64,000 bases of DNA. Origin: Syngnathus acus. Its lineage: Eukaryota > Chordata > Actinopteri > Syngnathiformes > Syngnathidae. The translations under genes and the position numbers were made by a program. A model generated the notes under the pieces. The model searched no databases and was not told where the DNA came from. It was given only the letters and a program-made list of their open reading frames with translations. Shown here one piece after another: positions 47,501-60,170 of the stretch; the first letter of the stretch is position 1, and each line of letters opens with the position of its first letter. Location: positions 2,666,001-2,730,000 of the forward strand of contig NC_051100.1 in assembly GCF_901709675.1 (NCBI RefSeq), in the 5' to 3' direction.

Positions 47501-49699
47501 CTGACAATTATCAAACGTTAAAACTCTTAAGCTAAAACTTTAAGCCTGCTTTTGACGCCAACAGAAAGCAATGGATGTACATTTATTTTATACTCGACAC
47601 AATTGGCTTTGATTATTGATATATACTGAGAGATAATAAATTTGAGCTATAAACACATAGAGATTGATACATTGTTTGTACAATACATTTACTTCTGAAA
47701 CGTAACAAACACTCCTGCTCGGAATCGAATGATTTATGGATGCTTCACAGAAAAATATATATTGGTTTTCCATTTTTTTGACTTTGCAGCAGCAGTCTCG
47801 AGCACGTTCTCTTTATGCACTGCCAAAATCCTCAACAGCTCGCCTGTTTGTTAGCGAGAAGCCCGAGTGAGTGATATTTGTAGCGCCAGTGGTTTCAATT
47901 AGCGCTTGCTAGGATGACGGATGGCGCTAAGACAATGCCGCGCAGACTAGCAGCTCGCTAAATGTGTCCAAGTTTGTGTTTCCTTTTGTGTGGACGTGTG
48001 CATTCGCGCCTTTGTTTTGACGCCATCACTCCTCCGTTCAAGATCATATATTTCATCTTCATTAAGCCGTGTTAGGGCGTCAAAAACGCAGCAGAAATAA
48101 CATCAAACAAATGCAAATACTTTTTTTTTTTTTAAATCCATTTAAGGATCCGTGAAGATCCACTTGGATTTAGAGGCAATGTGTCAATTTGTGTCTATTT
48201 TTCTTTTATGAAAGTGGTCAAATATGCTTGTTCAATAAAGTTAAAGGAAAGACAGCTTCTTCTTCTTCTTCTTCCAAGAGTGAATGACTCGTGTGTATTA
48301 TATAGTCGCACAGATGGAGTCTATGAATGATTAATAGCGGGTGATGTATTTCACAGCACGTCCAAGGTAATCTCCGAATAAAGAATTACCATCATGTCAC
48401 TACACTTTTTGAAAAAAAAAAAGCTGAAAAAAACATAAGCTATTTATATCCATTTAAATGGTCTTAAAATTGGTTATTGTTGTTTGCTTGTGGTGCCTGA
48501 AAGTAGCTAATTGTGCATACTTATTGTACTGGACATACATTTGATATTTATGAGCGCAATGTAATGCATCACATTTACTCCATTACCATTTGAAATATTA
48601 AAGACTCTACTTTGACCTTAACACCACAATAGAGGAGGACAGAATTGTTAAAAAAAAAAAGAGAAATGATGTGTTAAATCGAGAAAACACAATAAATGTA
48701 TGCTACTTCTACTTTTTTGCACTTATGAAACATAAAATTAAAATCTGAAGTTAATGCTTCTTTTTGGGGGCGTATAATCAAATATGCATGCATTGTATTT
48801 TTGTAGTCATTCATCTCCCGATGTCCAGCAGGGAAATACTACATATTCATAAATCATAGGCAGAAGTTAATTTAGGATTCAGGTCTCGGTTGAAGTCAGG
48901 CTGCTGTTCACAGTTACAACAGTGACCTCTAGTGTAGCTTCTTCACTTGATGTTTTTAAAAAGTCACACTTCCCTTGCCCTCTCAAAAACGTTTTTTGAA
49001 ATATATTCAATCGGCAAATGCATGTTTTCTATTTGAAATATCGATCAAACAAATCATACTCATTTGAATAATGACAGACCTAAAACATTAATATAATTTG
49101 AATATATAAATTGTTTTATTTTTATTTCATTTTTATTAATAATATTAATAAATACTTATTAAATAAATATAAATTGAATATATAAATAAAAATGATTACA
49201 TTTTAACAATTACATCTGAAATGTTCAAATAAAAATAATATTTTATTCTTATTGGGCTACATTAGAGCGTTAAAGAAAAAAAAATGTCTCAAAGCAGTAA
49301 AAGAATTGTCCTCCTGTATGACGTATTATACAGGTGTACCTAATGTAGTGCCCAAAGAGCATACATATTTGCAAACGTATTCAGCACAAACCGCAACAGA
49401 GCTCTTCCCGTCTCCCATACGCGCATGCTTGTGGTGCACCAGCGAGCCCTTTAGCCTGGAGCATGGCACCATAAATGCTTGATGCAGCCATATGGACTCG
49501 TACTGGCTGAGGAGATTTACAGCCAGGCCTCTCAACAACGCTGCTGGACAAAACAAGGATGTCTGAACACAGCCAGTGCTCTAAATCAGGAGCACAGATG
49601 CCAACACTGCTCAAGTAGCCCAAAACCATGCACATAAAGAAGATTCACCACCTAACTTTTGGCCCATTTACCTTTTGCACAGGTAGAATTCAGATTCCG
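44568..49699. other. Non-coding stretch, no gene seen
   Basis: About 5 kb without a supportable exon. Small CA runs lie near 45707-45721 and 46675-46695, a TTC run near 48257-48273 and an AT-rich block at 49070-49250. Mixed, possibly conserved parts lie at 46860-47110 and 47800-48080. Confidence 0.5.
47730..47739 (+). promoter_or_regulatory. PBX-HOX-type motif TGATTTATGG
   Basis: Fifth exact copy and the only one on the + strand. Confidence 0.35.
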
Positions 49700-49918
49700 A
49701 AAACCTTAGTTTCTCAGCACCACATTCAATACTGATCATCACATTTTATAAAAACTGATTTGAAAAACAGGTTGACCTCTCTGGTATTATATTTAACTGG
49801 TTCAGCTCCTATCTAACAGATTTACTTTGTCGGTATGGATCCACGTTCCTCCAGAATACATAAACTGGATTGTGGGATGCCCCAAGGGTCAATTTTAGGT
49901 CCACTTTTTTTCACATGC
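49700..49918 (+). mobile_element. L2-clade LINE reverse-transcriptase fragment
   Basis: In three frames the segment shows successive non-LTR reverse-transcriptase motifs: a decayed domain-A stretch read LSTTFNTDHHIL (about 49710-49748), LSGIIFNWFSSYLTD (about 49777-49821) and CGMPQGSILGPLFF (49871-49912). Frame shifts and a stop separate them, so it is dead. The order and spacing fit the L2/CR1 group. No upstream endonuclease or downstream YADD motif is present, so both ends are truncated. Confidence 0.88.
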
Positions 49919-50589
49919 TAAATGAATATCACGACTGTCGTGTAGTGTGTTTACATGCACATTCCTCGACATGCTGCTGAACTTCACCTAAGTCAACGCC
50001 AGTGTCGGAGTGCCGTGTAAACATCCAGTGCGTCGGCCCCCCCCGCCGGCCCCGAATGCAAGGAGGCCCTCGGCTTCAGCTGGCACGGCCGCCCCCCCCC
50101 CCCCCCCCCCCGCCCAATCCGAATAACAGTCGTCGCTTTGTTGGCAGGTGATTGATGACACGCAGGAATTTCATTCACGGCCGCCCCAGTGTTGTGGGGT
50201 TACTGTGACGACCAGGTGAAAACAGAGTATGGGAGTCAGGAGTATCTAGTTTCACGGCCTTGATGGTGCAGGGTGGGGTTGGAAGGGGGGTGTAAAAGTA
50301 GTTAAACAAACAGCCAAGGTTGCTATCTGCAGAAAAAAAAATAGATAAACGCTGGGAATCACCTGGTTGCTTTTTCACAGTTCGTGTTGACGTTCCACAC
50401 AAATGGACACAGAAAACGTATGTTTGTTTAATGTTCAATATTTGTCACCAGCGCACCCTGAAGGACACACACGGAGTGTTACAGGCTCACCTTTATCTAT
50501 TTCAATGTTTGTTTTAGACAGAAAATAGGATGCAGCGCCCCCTGCCTGCACTAGGCTTAAAATCTCATTCGAAACGCAAACCTTGACTC
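49919..50589. other. Non-coding stretch with long poly-C run
   Basis: It contains a C-run at 50092-50111 and no gene. The rest is unremarkable. Confidence 0.5.
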
Positions 50590-50670
50590 GCACCTCGGAT
50601 TCATACCCAGAACTTCAAAGTTGCGAGGCAGAAATGCGAACAACGTTCTGCCCCTGAGGCACTACGTTTA
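50590..50670. mobile_element. Fragment of common fish interspersed repeat
   Basis: CTCGGATTCATACCCAGAAC, then TTGCGAGGCAGAAATGCGAAC and CTGCCCCTGAGGC, resembles the common fish repeat containing GAACCCAGAACC and TGTGAGGCAGACGTGCTAACC. It is a relative of the fragment near 12515-12560. Confidence 0.5.
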
Positions 50671-53395
50671 GTTTAATTGGTTTCATTTGAGGGTCGGAAT
50701 TCCTGAGTGGGAATCGAATGTCATTGGGTCCTGATTGTGCGCGCGATGTTATCAGGAGGGGAAAGAAGCGAAGAACATGCACGCAATCAGCAGGGTCACA
50801 GCTTTGACCAAAGCCATCCATCACGGCGGAGGGAAAGTCGACACCGCGCACCAAACGCAACTTTTTTTTTACTCTTTTCACTCCTTTTCTTTCCTTTCTC
50901 ACTCGCCGTCCCGATGAAGTGTCGACTGAAACGTCAGGCGCTGTGACATGGACGCGACGTAGCGTAAATGCTACGTGGGGAATGCGAGAACATCCTGGTT
51001 CCCAAGTCCATTTTTGGACGATGGAAGTCTATTAGTGCAGTGTTTCTCGAACCTTTTCATAAAAATAAAAACTGCAGACTGCATCCAAATATCCAAAAAC
51101 AATAGACTGCTCTACTGCATGATTCCGATTCACTTGAATTGAAGTCCAACAACTTGGAAAGCGGAGAAGAGTCCAAAATGAGGACGAGAAGGAAGGCGGG
51201 AGACATTTTGAACGTTTATTGCCTTTCCGTTGGCTTTTGACAAAAGCGCCATGAACGAGAAGCCAAAAAGGGAAATAAAATGCTACTGATGACAACTGAA
51301 CGAAAAATACTTTCAAATCACCACTAGGTTTGAAAGTGAGTTTGTCCAGGTCGAGCGCCATGGCAAGAAGAAGTGGCGTGGTCGGGCATGCGTGCGGCGC
51401 CCTTGGCCGACCCTCCTCAAATAGGATGTCTGGATGTGTTATGGGGGCTATTGTTTCCTCTAAACATCTAGCACCAGGGCAATAACAATCGCATCAGGCC
51501 AAATCGGGTTAGCCCGGAATGGAATTAAACCCGCCGCGACCCCGCTGTCTGTTCGCCTCGCAGGCTCTCCATTAATAACGTCTAATCTAATCAAAGGCGC
51601 TCGGATGGATGGACGGCAGACCTACGTGTGCGTGCGTGCGTGCGAGAATACCGTATGCGTTGCTCTTGACTTAATTGTATGTTTCTTGACTATCTGCGGC
51701 TTTGTGTGTGTGTGTGTGTTTCCGTGTGTCCAAAATAAATGAAAGGCAGGGGACAGATGAGAAGGTTTCATCCCCTGCTCTTATCTGTCTCTCCCTTGTA
51801 ACTGATAGACAAATAACCCCCCTGTGACTGATAAAGAGGCCTTGTTACAGAAGGATGGAGGGATGAAGGAGGGAGGCTGAGGAAAGATGAGATGAAATGA
51901 GAGCGGGATGGAGCAGATAGCATGAATTAGGGGATGGACTGTGGACGCTCAATGCAGCATTGTGTGGTTAGAAATTCAACTGTGGCTGTAGAGAAATGCT
52001 CTTTACAGTACAAGAGCTAGCATATGGTCAAATGTATGGAGACACTTTCTTGTGATTTTCAATGATAGTGTTCCGAAACTTTGATTGGACTAATTTACTG
52101 TCGCTCCTTTTTGTGTGCCGGGCTGCAGTATAATAAAGAAATGCAGTCACAAAAGAAGAGTTTCACTACTACTATAAGTGAGGCAGTCAGATAGTAATAA
52201 TTTTACGAGAATCGTTTTTTGTTGGGGATAAGGAAGTGGTTCAGCACTGGCAGATTTCTTTGTTACATTTTGTTTTTTTGGTCAATATAATTTCTTTATC
52301 AATATATATTTTTCTGTCAATATAATTTTGCCATAATTTTTTTCTCTCTCTCTCTCTACATATATATATATATATAATTGTTTTCTTTTTTTTTTGCACG
52401 ATTCCGGATTCCTACTTTTTCCACGTTTTGTATGTGCAGAAGACTGTCCTCCATTTCCGTTCGTTTCTCACCTGCGGTCGTCCTTTTCATGGGACTTGAA
52501 AGAAATCTTCTTTTGCGGTGTTTGTAACGCTTATTTCAAGCAGACCTGGCACTCACTTGCTCTTTCGGACGCTGGGAAACATTCTTCCCTCCATCATTAG
52601 AGCAGGAAACAGATTATTATTATTAGCTCCGAATCAACTTTCCAGGAGCTTTTGGACACTTTTTCGCCTCCTTCTTTTCTCTCTGCCAGCATGTCTGTCT
52701 TTGCTCGATAATTCCCCCGTCTTTCCAATCATAAGTCTCGTTTATTGCTTCATTTTTCCTTTCCTACACTCTGTCGAGCCCTCGTTATTCTCGACCAAAG
52801 GTTTGCATCACTGCCTCAGATTTTGTTGGACTTGTACGTTGGCCTTGGTGTTTCTATGAAGTCACATTTCAACATTGTCTTGACTAACAGACACACACAC
52901 ACACACACACTCCAAGTCTGATGTTTACCGTAGCGAAGCTTCCGGTGTGTAAATCAGCACCGCTCTGTGTCGTTTATATTTTTACAAGCTCTTATGTTTA
53001 TATTGCCGCTCTTCTTCTTTTATCACGATGTTGAAACAAGGGAGTCGCTTTTCCATGAGAACTGATGACAACTAGGAACTAAAATTTTGACGTTCCTAAT
53101 ATACTACAAGGACTTTGGAACTTTGATTTTTGGGTGCTTTCATTGTATACGAGTTTCCGTTTCCAAATTCAATTTTTTTTTAGTTTTCAAAGCGGGATGT
53201 TGAGACATCAAATACGGCGATTTGTTTGCGGGAAGAATATTGAACAACCCAACGAATCCGAGAGATGACCTAAGGAAGACATTCCACTCAGGCTTAAAGG
53301 ACAAGAGGCATGTATTGGTCATGATGACATCAACAACTAGATAAGCTGCACAATAAGCTTACCTTGCTCTTGCTCCTTCTGCACTTAGCCAGCAA
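50671..53395. other. Non-coding stretch, no gene seen
   Basis: (TC)n(TA)n lies at 52341-52377 and a CA run at 52889-52909. Mixed blocks at 51450-51620 and 51745-51860 could be conserved elements. No supportable exon. Confidence 0.45.
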
Positions 53396-53452
53396 AACAC
53401 ACACACACACAGTATATACACACACACATACACACACACACACACACACAAA
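53396..53452 (+). repeat. Interrupted (CA)n microsatellite
   Basis: CA runs broken by a GTATATA segment. A further CA run lies at 53611-53641. Confidence 0.95.
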
Positions 53453-53814
53453 CAACCCCAACCCTTGTCTGACATAAACAAGTCTGTAATTTACAACCAA
53501 TAATATCCTGATTCAATCACCTGATTGATTTTGGACTTGTGTCCACTAATAAATCTCAGATCTTCTTCCTCTCTTATTGAGTCCTCCATCGGATCTCCAC
53601 TCGGCCTCTAACACACACACACACACACAGACACACACACACGGCTTCTAATGGTATTAGAAAATCAAAGTCTCTAATTTTGTCCACGTATATCCGCAGG
53701 GCAGCCAGTAATAGATCCGGCTGTCCTTATATATATCCGGAGATGGACGAGGGGAGGAAAGTAGATGAAGACGGCAGTTTAACCCAAAAAAAAAAGTGTT
53801 AAGGCTGTTAGCAT

Positions 53815-53890
53815 TTCAAAGTGGGGTTTACGACAAGGATTTTAAGATTGGTTAAGTTCAGTTTCAAGCCTGGAATTTAAGGTAGGTTTT
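53815..53890 (+). repeat. Degenerate GGTTT repeat, outlying copy
   Basis: TTCAAAGTGGGGTTTACGAC, GGTTAAGTTCAGTTTCAAGC and GGTAGGTTTTTTG are units like those at 4305-4720. Confidence 0.45.
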
Positions 53891-54199
53891 TTGTGCGTGT
53901 GTGTCATCCATCAGGGGCTCAAGGAGGCGTAGAAGGACAGCAGCGGCGCGCCACAACAGCGTGCGTCCATCTGAAGCTAATGACACGTAACCGTATGCTT
54001 GCTTTAATAGCAAATGGGCCCGTAACAAGATGGCCGCCGTTGTTTATTTTTTTCCGAGCCGCTCGTTTTCAGCAGCATGTGTTTCATTTTTGTTCATAGT
54101 CAATAAAGTTTGACGACACTTGGGTATGTTAAAAAAAACAACACACCGGACCTCGGGAGATTTATCTCCACGTGACTGTCTCACAAGTTCTGTTGCAGT

Positions 54200-54300
54200 G
54201 GTTATAAAAAGTCTACACACCCCTGTTCAAGTGCTGGTGAAAATAAGATTGGAATTTCAAAGGATTATGGTGTCATATTCGGTGCCGTTCAAACACAAAA
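54200..54300 (+). mobile_element. Possible fish Tc1/mariner-like terminal fragment
   Basis: TATAAAAAGTCTACACACCC followed by CTGTTCAAGTGCTGG resembles a terminal sequence common in fish genomes. The other end was not found. Confidence 0.4.
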
Positions 54301-55321
54301 TAAAAAAATTTAAATTAAAAAAAAAATCTAAATTCAAACTACGGTGGCCGAGAAGGTCCAAAATCCCCATTTGGCCTGTTTTGTCAATTGCTCTGCCGTA
54401 GCCAAACGGCAACGGAGGATTAATTTACGAATGGCGCCGTCAGAGAATAATTCGGTTTTTGCTACCCAAAAGTTTAAATGCCACCGAGCAGATTTTAACA
54501 TGTTTATCTTTTTATTGTCAGTCGGAGAACGAGGCAAGATGGCTGGGCGAGTCTGCTAAACGCACCAAAAAAAAGCCCCTCGACCTTTTCACTCGTAGAA
54601 TAATCCATAACGTCACTCTTAATAATTGTATGGCTCATTAAAAGGCCAATCGGCCTCGTTTAGGCATCTAAATGTAAAATTCACGACCACTGCTATTGGC
54701 CGGATGAAAAGGTCTTCTGCGGAAGCGGGAAAATCTTTTTATTACTATCATTAGTTGGAGTGAAGCAAACTGGATTGTGGTAGGCCAAGGTACGAGCACT
54801 CCTGAACACACAATAATGCAGGATGCTTTCTTTGGGCTTTTATGATAACTTTAGTTTTATTTTTTTCTTCATATCAGTGCATTTTTAAAATTGATGGTCC
54901 ATTGGCCCATGACGCTTATGATGCTCGAAGGTACATTAAGTGGTGAGACATTTAGTGCCTTTGCCCTCGTTTGTCAGCGTCACCGCCGACTCGTGCTTTT
55001 AGCAATACAATTTAGCACTTTGGCCACTTTACGCACACACTCGCAATTTGTCACACAAATCTCGCCGCAGTTCATCTTGCGCGTTCGCTCACGTTGATGC
55101 ACGGTGGAGGCGGTTTGTCAACCCTGCGGCTACGTTAGGGGCTTTAATGAGAATTTACAGACGCATCCATCAATAAGATCCACGAGCGCACACGTGAATA
55201 TACGCCCACGCCATTGAGTGGTGATATCATGCAAGAACTAAACTCAAATCTGCTGAACTTCTTCAAAAATGTCAATAAATAGCTGTATATAAGCTCAGAA
55301 GCTTATCTAGTAAAATGCAAT
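54301..55321. other. Non-coding stretch, no gene seen
   Basis: No supportable exon. 54400-54700 is mixed in texture. Confidence 0.45.
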
Positions 55322-55737
55322 TACCGTATTTTCCGGACTATAAGGCGCACCGGACTATAAGGCGCACCTTCAATGAATGGCCCATTTTAAAACTTTGTCC
55401 TTATATAAGGCGCACCGGACTATAAGGCGCACCATTAATGCATCATGTCAGATTTTTAATCCAAATCAAATCATTCTCCATTTTATCTTTTTTATTTCAA
55501 CTTCAGACACAACAAGTTACTTTATAATCACAAAATAATGATCCATAGTCTTTTTGATTCATCATTCATAGTCTTCAGCGGGCCACTTATGATTGATTTC
55601 ATGACACAATGCTTCGGGCCAGTTTAAATTTAGGAATTTGGTCCATATATAAGGCGCACCGGACTATAAGGCGCACTGTCGGCTTTTGAGAAAATTTTAG
55701 GTTTTTAGGTGCGCCTTATAGTCCGGAAAATACGGTA
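55322..55737. mobile_element. Non-autonomous DNA transposon, GGACTATAAGGCGC family, complete
   Basis: The 416-base element starts TACCGTATTTTCCGGACTAT and ends with the reverse complement. The subterminal unit GGACTATAAGGCGCACC is repeated twice near the left end, again at about 55409 and again at about 55661. The interior carries no reading frame. Both ends read TACCGTA/TACGGTA, so the target duplication may be TA. It is related to the element at 22736-23829 (which has AAGTCGC in place of AAGGCGC) and to the fragment at 58838. Confidence 0.9.
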
Positions 55738-58700
55738 CTATGGATGGACTTATTTGATAGTGAAGCTCCTCAACTCACTTCCACATAGTTCCTTGGCACC
55801 AAGATGTCTCACGTTGGTTGCAAAGTAATACTTTTAGTGATTTATCCTGAGCACACCTAACGGAAAATAGGTTGTCACAAAAATATGCACGTGATTGCTT
55901 TACCGGTCTCAGTATTTCCACTTCTACATTTCTTTAAGCGTCAGTAATGTGAGCCTGCTTGTTGCAGTCATTGAAAGTATTTTTCAAATGTAAATCTTGT
56001 TGTTTGTCATATTCCAGATGGCCCGAGCACTGGGATCCAGGTCAGGACGCTCTTTCGGAAGACTTCTAGTCTGGGAGTAGGGTCGAAAGAGGAATAAATC
56101 TTGTGTCGCCTGACGTCATGCGTGTGCGGGGAGCGTGATAAGCATTTGGAAATGTGGGATTTCTCATGTAAGTAGTGCTGTAAGAGTTTTTCGGGAAGAG
56201 TTGCTGTCATATAGTTTTGATGGTGATGGGCGGATGGGGACCGGGGGGGGGGGGGCTTTTTGGGGCAGGTGCAGCAAGTGGGCTGGGCTCGGGGAACAGC
56301 TGCTGTGGGATCGTGGGAGGCAATGGACGGAGATGGAGCAGAGAAGAAGAGAGACGCAGGCTTCATGTGATTGGCTGCCATGTCATGCACATCCTTCATA
56401 AATCTGTCGACCTTCCTCTCCCCCGCTGTGCTGTGTATTCTGGGCCCTCCACACTTTCTGTCTACTGCAAAGATTTCATGAACTCATGAGTACAGCGGGG
56501 TCGCACTTAAAAGCGCCGATTTACGACGAGCAGAAAAGCATGACGTGGTTCATAGGAGGAGGACGGTGCAAGTTCCTACACGAGCGGCAATTCAATGATT
56601 ATAAAATCCTTCAATGCTTGAGGAATTTGTGTACTACCACAACTTAAACTAGTCTACCTTCTACTCCTAAAATTCCTTTCAAAATAACACTCCCACCTCT
56701 ACTACTACAAATTAAACCACCACCACAGCGGCACACGACTTGTATAAAAGGCATTATAGTAAAAGTGTAATTGTCCAGCGAGCGATTTAATTGGAACATT
56801 CCTAACTGTCGTCCAAGTGTAAAAATAAGCGACCCACCGTTCTTAAAATGAAGTAAAAAGAAGAGAGCACACAAACAAGCCCCCTTTAGAGGTTGTGCTC
56901 ATAAACAGAGCGCCATCGAGAAGGTCTAAATAGAAGGGGAAAAAGCTAATAAACATTTATGGAGCGCTCGTAAATCGCCTGCGGTGACAATCAAGTTTTG
57001 TTATTCCCGCAATGTCATTTCAATGCCCTCTGCTGGAGACGCCATTATTCAATTGACACCCCCCCCCTCATAACCCTCCCACCGTAATGACATCATCACC
57101 ACTGGCCATTAATAACATCCGCTGAAGTGTACGTAGGAGTGACAATGTTATTTGCAATTTTCTTGACCACTACTTTTGTCTTGTGTGTCACGATGTGGAG
57201 CAAAGCATGCTGGGATGCCGATGTGTGGTCTGGTGGGACAGTGATGGAGTGAGTTGTGTTTGAGAAGCTAATCAGCGTCACGGGCCATAGAAGGAGCCAT
57301 CTGTCTCACGCCGGCTAAATAACCGAAACGGAGCAAATAACCAAGTTTGACCACGTACTGTAGCCTTTTGTGGCTAATAGCCGTCATTAACCCAGATGTG
57401 GCTAAATAAGAAAAAGAGCATTAATTTCCCTTTTCATTGGAGTAATTTCACGAGGACACATTACCACGACTGACACGACCACATACTTCTCCAACCACGA
57501 CTATTAGCACAACTACTGCTAGCTACTAGCTAACTACCATCACTACCACATGTGCTCTCTATATTTTTCACCTATTTACTGTTTTTGTTAAGTTATCAAA
57601 ATGGGTACGGTACAGTATATAACTGACGGTAAGAAGCAATTGCAATTTTTTTAAGCACATTTCAGAGTCTCTACTTTTTTTGCTAAAGTACACAAGTTGA
57701 TTTCGTAATTTTGCTGAGTACTTTTGCCATCTCTGAACTGTGTAACTATGGCAAGTAAAGACATTTTAAAACGTGCCGGTGCCTGCAGCGGGGCCGCTTT
57801 TTGCATAGCTACGCGCTGATGTCTCCATCCAGGCAGGCGTGTAGCCTCAGTGATCCTTCAAAAAGTCCTCCAACACGTCCCCTCAGGTGAGCCTCTGTCA
57901 TAGTGCAGACAGATAAAGCTCTGCGAGGGAAAGCAAAACGGAAGAGGAGCCTCAAGAGTTTCTCCCGGAGGCCATTGGATTGTTTTTTTTCTTTCTCCAG
58001 ACCTGTCACGTTGTGACAGAAGAAGGCCTAATGACAGGAATAACTCCTTCAAAGATGAGGAACGCAGGTTATGGCCTCACGTGTGTGGATATTTGTAGCC
58101 CCCTTATACGTTTTTTGGAAATTGGGTGTGAAAAACAAACTTTTTAATCTAGGGATGAAAATAAAATGCCACTAGCAACACACAATGCAAAATGCCAAAG
58201 GCAGGATAACGAGCAGCAAACAGTAGCAAAACATGTAGACAAACAAACTAACTGAGCAGAAAAAATATTCTCGCCCTAGAGTTAGCCTTTCAAGAAGATC
58301 CCGCCAGTTACTGGATTAATAACAGTATTAATAATCATGGGACAAACGAACAGTAGAGTGAGTGACCATCGAGAGCGGGCAAGTTGTCAGGCTGCCCCTG
58401 GGGTCCTCAGAGGTATCGGCCATCTGTTTGCGCTGCTATTTAGTGGCGTGGACGTGTGGCCGTTTTCTGCTTAATTAGGTCTAGTAAACAGGCGGCCATC
58501 AGAAAGCAGCTGCTAACATCACCATTAATACAAATACACACACACGCGCACGTAACACACCCAGCGGGTTGTGAAAACAAAAGTATAAAAAATAACGGCA
58601 AGGGTGGTGTCAGGTCTAAATACCATTAGACATTATTTTACACACTATAACAAAGAGGAGAAGACAACCGGTATTTGTTTAACTCGCGAGGAGAATTACG

Positions 58701-58837
58701 TAGAAGGCCCAGTTACAGTCCTCCACCAATTCTGAGCTTCTCTTCCGCTATTTCCTCTTTTTATTTTGGGTTGCCCTGGTTACAAAAGGCATTGCTATAC
58801 TAAAGGGAGAGGAGATTGTGGCTGTAGCAACGCTGAT
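55738..58837. other. Non-coding stretch, no gene seen
   Basis: No supportable exon. G-run at 56245-56256 and C-run at 57060-57067. Mixed, possibly conserved parts at 56890-57060, 57290-57440 and 58430-58520. Confidence 0.45.
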
Positions 58838-58912
58838 TACCGTATTTTCCGGACTATAAGGCGCACCGGACTATAAGGCGCGCCTTCAATAAATGGCCCA
58901 TTTTAAAACTTG
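58838..58912 (+). mobile_element. Truncated copy of the GGACTATAAGGCGC transposon family
   Basis: The first 75 bases match the left end of the element at 55322 closely (TACCGTATTTTCCGGACTAT, two GGACTATAAGGCGC units, then TTCAATAAATGGCCCATTTT), then similarity stops. No right end was found nearby. Confidence 0.9.
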
Positions 58913-59784
58913 GCCGATAAGGTGACGAGCAAGGTTATGATGGGGAAACCCTTATGATGATATTAAAGATGGCACAGTAACATGTAAAAAAAAAAATCTA
59001 AATAATCAAGGGGCACATTTTTTCAAATAAACAATATTCACAATGAGTAATGAAAAGTACTAAGCACACAGTTGACACACATGCTATTGCAACATGTTCA
59101 CATAGCTTTGCCTATGTTGTGAAATGACTAAAATTAAAAAAAAAATTAAAAATAATTTAGCAAAAACAATAACTGAAAAATATACACCTTTCTTGCACTG
59201 TATGTATTTTTTTTTTTTTGATCCGATGGACAATTTCTGACTACCAAAAGCCAGTGAGAACGCAGTTGCCAAAACCTATTCTTGGAACCGACGACAACAA
59301 ACAATTGTCTTAAATACTCGGTTACTTCCCACTGCTGGCTTTTCGTACAGCAAAGTTGTAAACTTGCGCGGGGGGGGGATAAAGTGGATGGTGCTGGACC
59401 TTAGCCAAATTTCCACCGGGCATTAGCGAGCAGCCAACTGGCGCAGGCCTCATTAAAGAGCACAGAAACCTATAACCATTAAAAGCCCATTAGGCAGCAT
59501 GTAATTTTGTGGAACTAAATGGCGGAGAGTAATCAAAAGCACATGAAGCCCAGCTGGGCGACTGGGCAAACTGTTTGGATTAGCCGTGAATCCATCATTG
59601 GCAATGGCAGCTTTTCAGGGGGTCAATTTTACCCCGTGCAACTGCTACTCTTTCTTTTCGTCACTTGTTTTTCTGAACTGTGTCAACGAGATTGTTGGTA
59701 ATCTCCTAATATAAGATAAAAAATAGTATAGATACGGGGGGGGGAAAATAACGACACGCCGCGATGCATCGTCATAATTGTTAA
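58913..59784. other. Non-coding stretch, no gene seen
   Basis: A and T runs lie near 59138 and 59210-59219. A mixed block at 59400-59530 could be a conserved element. No exon. Confidence 0.45.
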
Positions 59785-60170
59785 CGATGCAATCGTCCGA
59801 TAGGAATAAGTGTCACAGATGTGATTCGAGGTAGATAATAGGCGAGGAAGAACGAATTGAATCGTATTGCTACATAATTGGAGTGAATCGTATCCTATTG
59901 AATCGTGATCGGAGGAAATCGTATCACATCGCAATTTGTGTGCGTCCGACCACATCGTAATACGAGTGAGTCGAACCGCATCATAATTTGATGAATAATA
60001 TCTCAACACAACTGGAATGAATCATATTGTTTTGGAATCGGAGTCAATCATCAACATAACATTATTTGTGGAGTGATTCGTATCACCATATTTTTTCCCA
60101 TCACTGTAATTGAAGTGAATAATTGTTTTCCAATCGTATTAGAATCGGAATGAATCGTTGTAAAGGATTG
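59785..60170 (+). repeat. Degenerate GAATCGTAT repeat field
   Basis: Irregularly spaced variants of (G)AATCGTAT(C/T) and AATCG(G/T)A, for example near 59850, 59886, 59903, 59918 and 60140, with CATCGTAATAC and GATTCGTATCACC relatives. It is an old, decayed short-unit satellite. Confidence 0.6.

Noticed and set aside
50590-50670. tRNA-like GGATTCATACCC box
   Set aside because: No cloverleaf can be drawn around it, and the context matches a common fish interspersed repeat.
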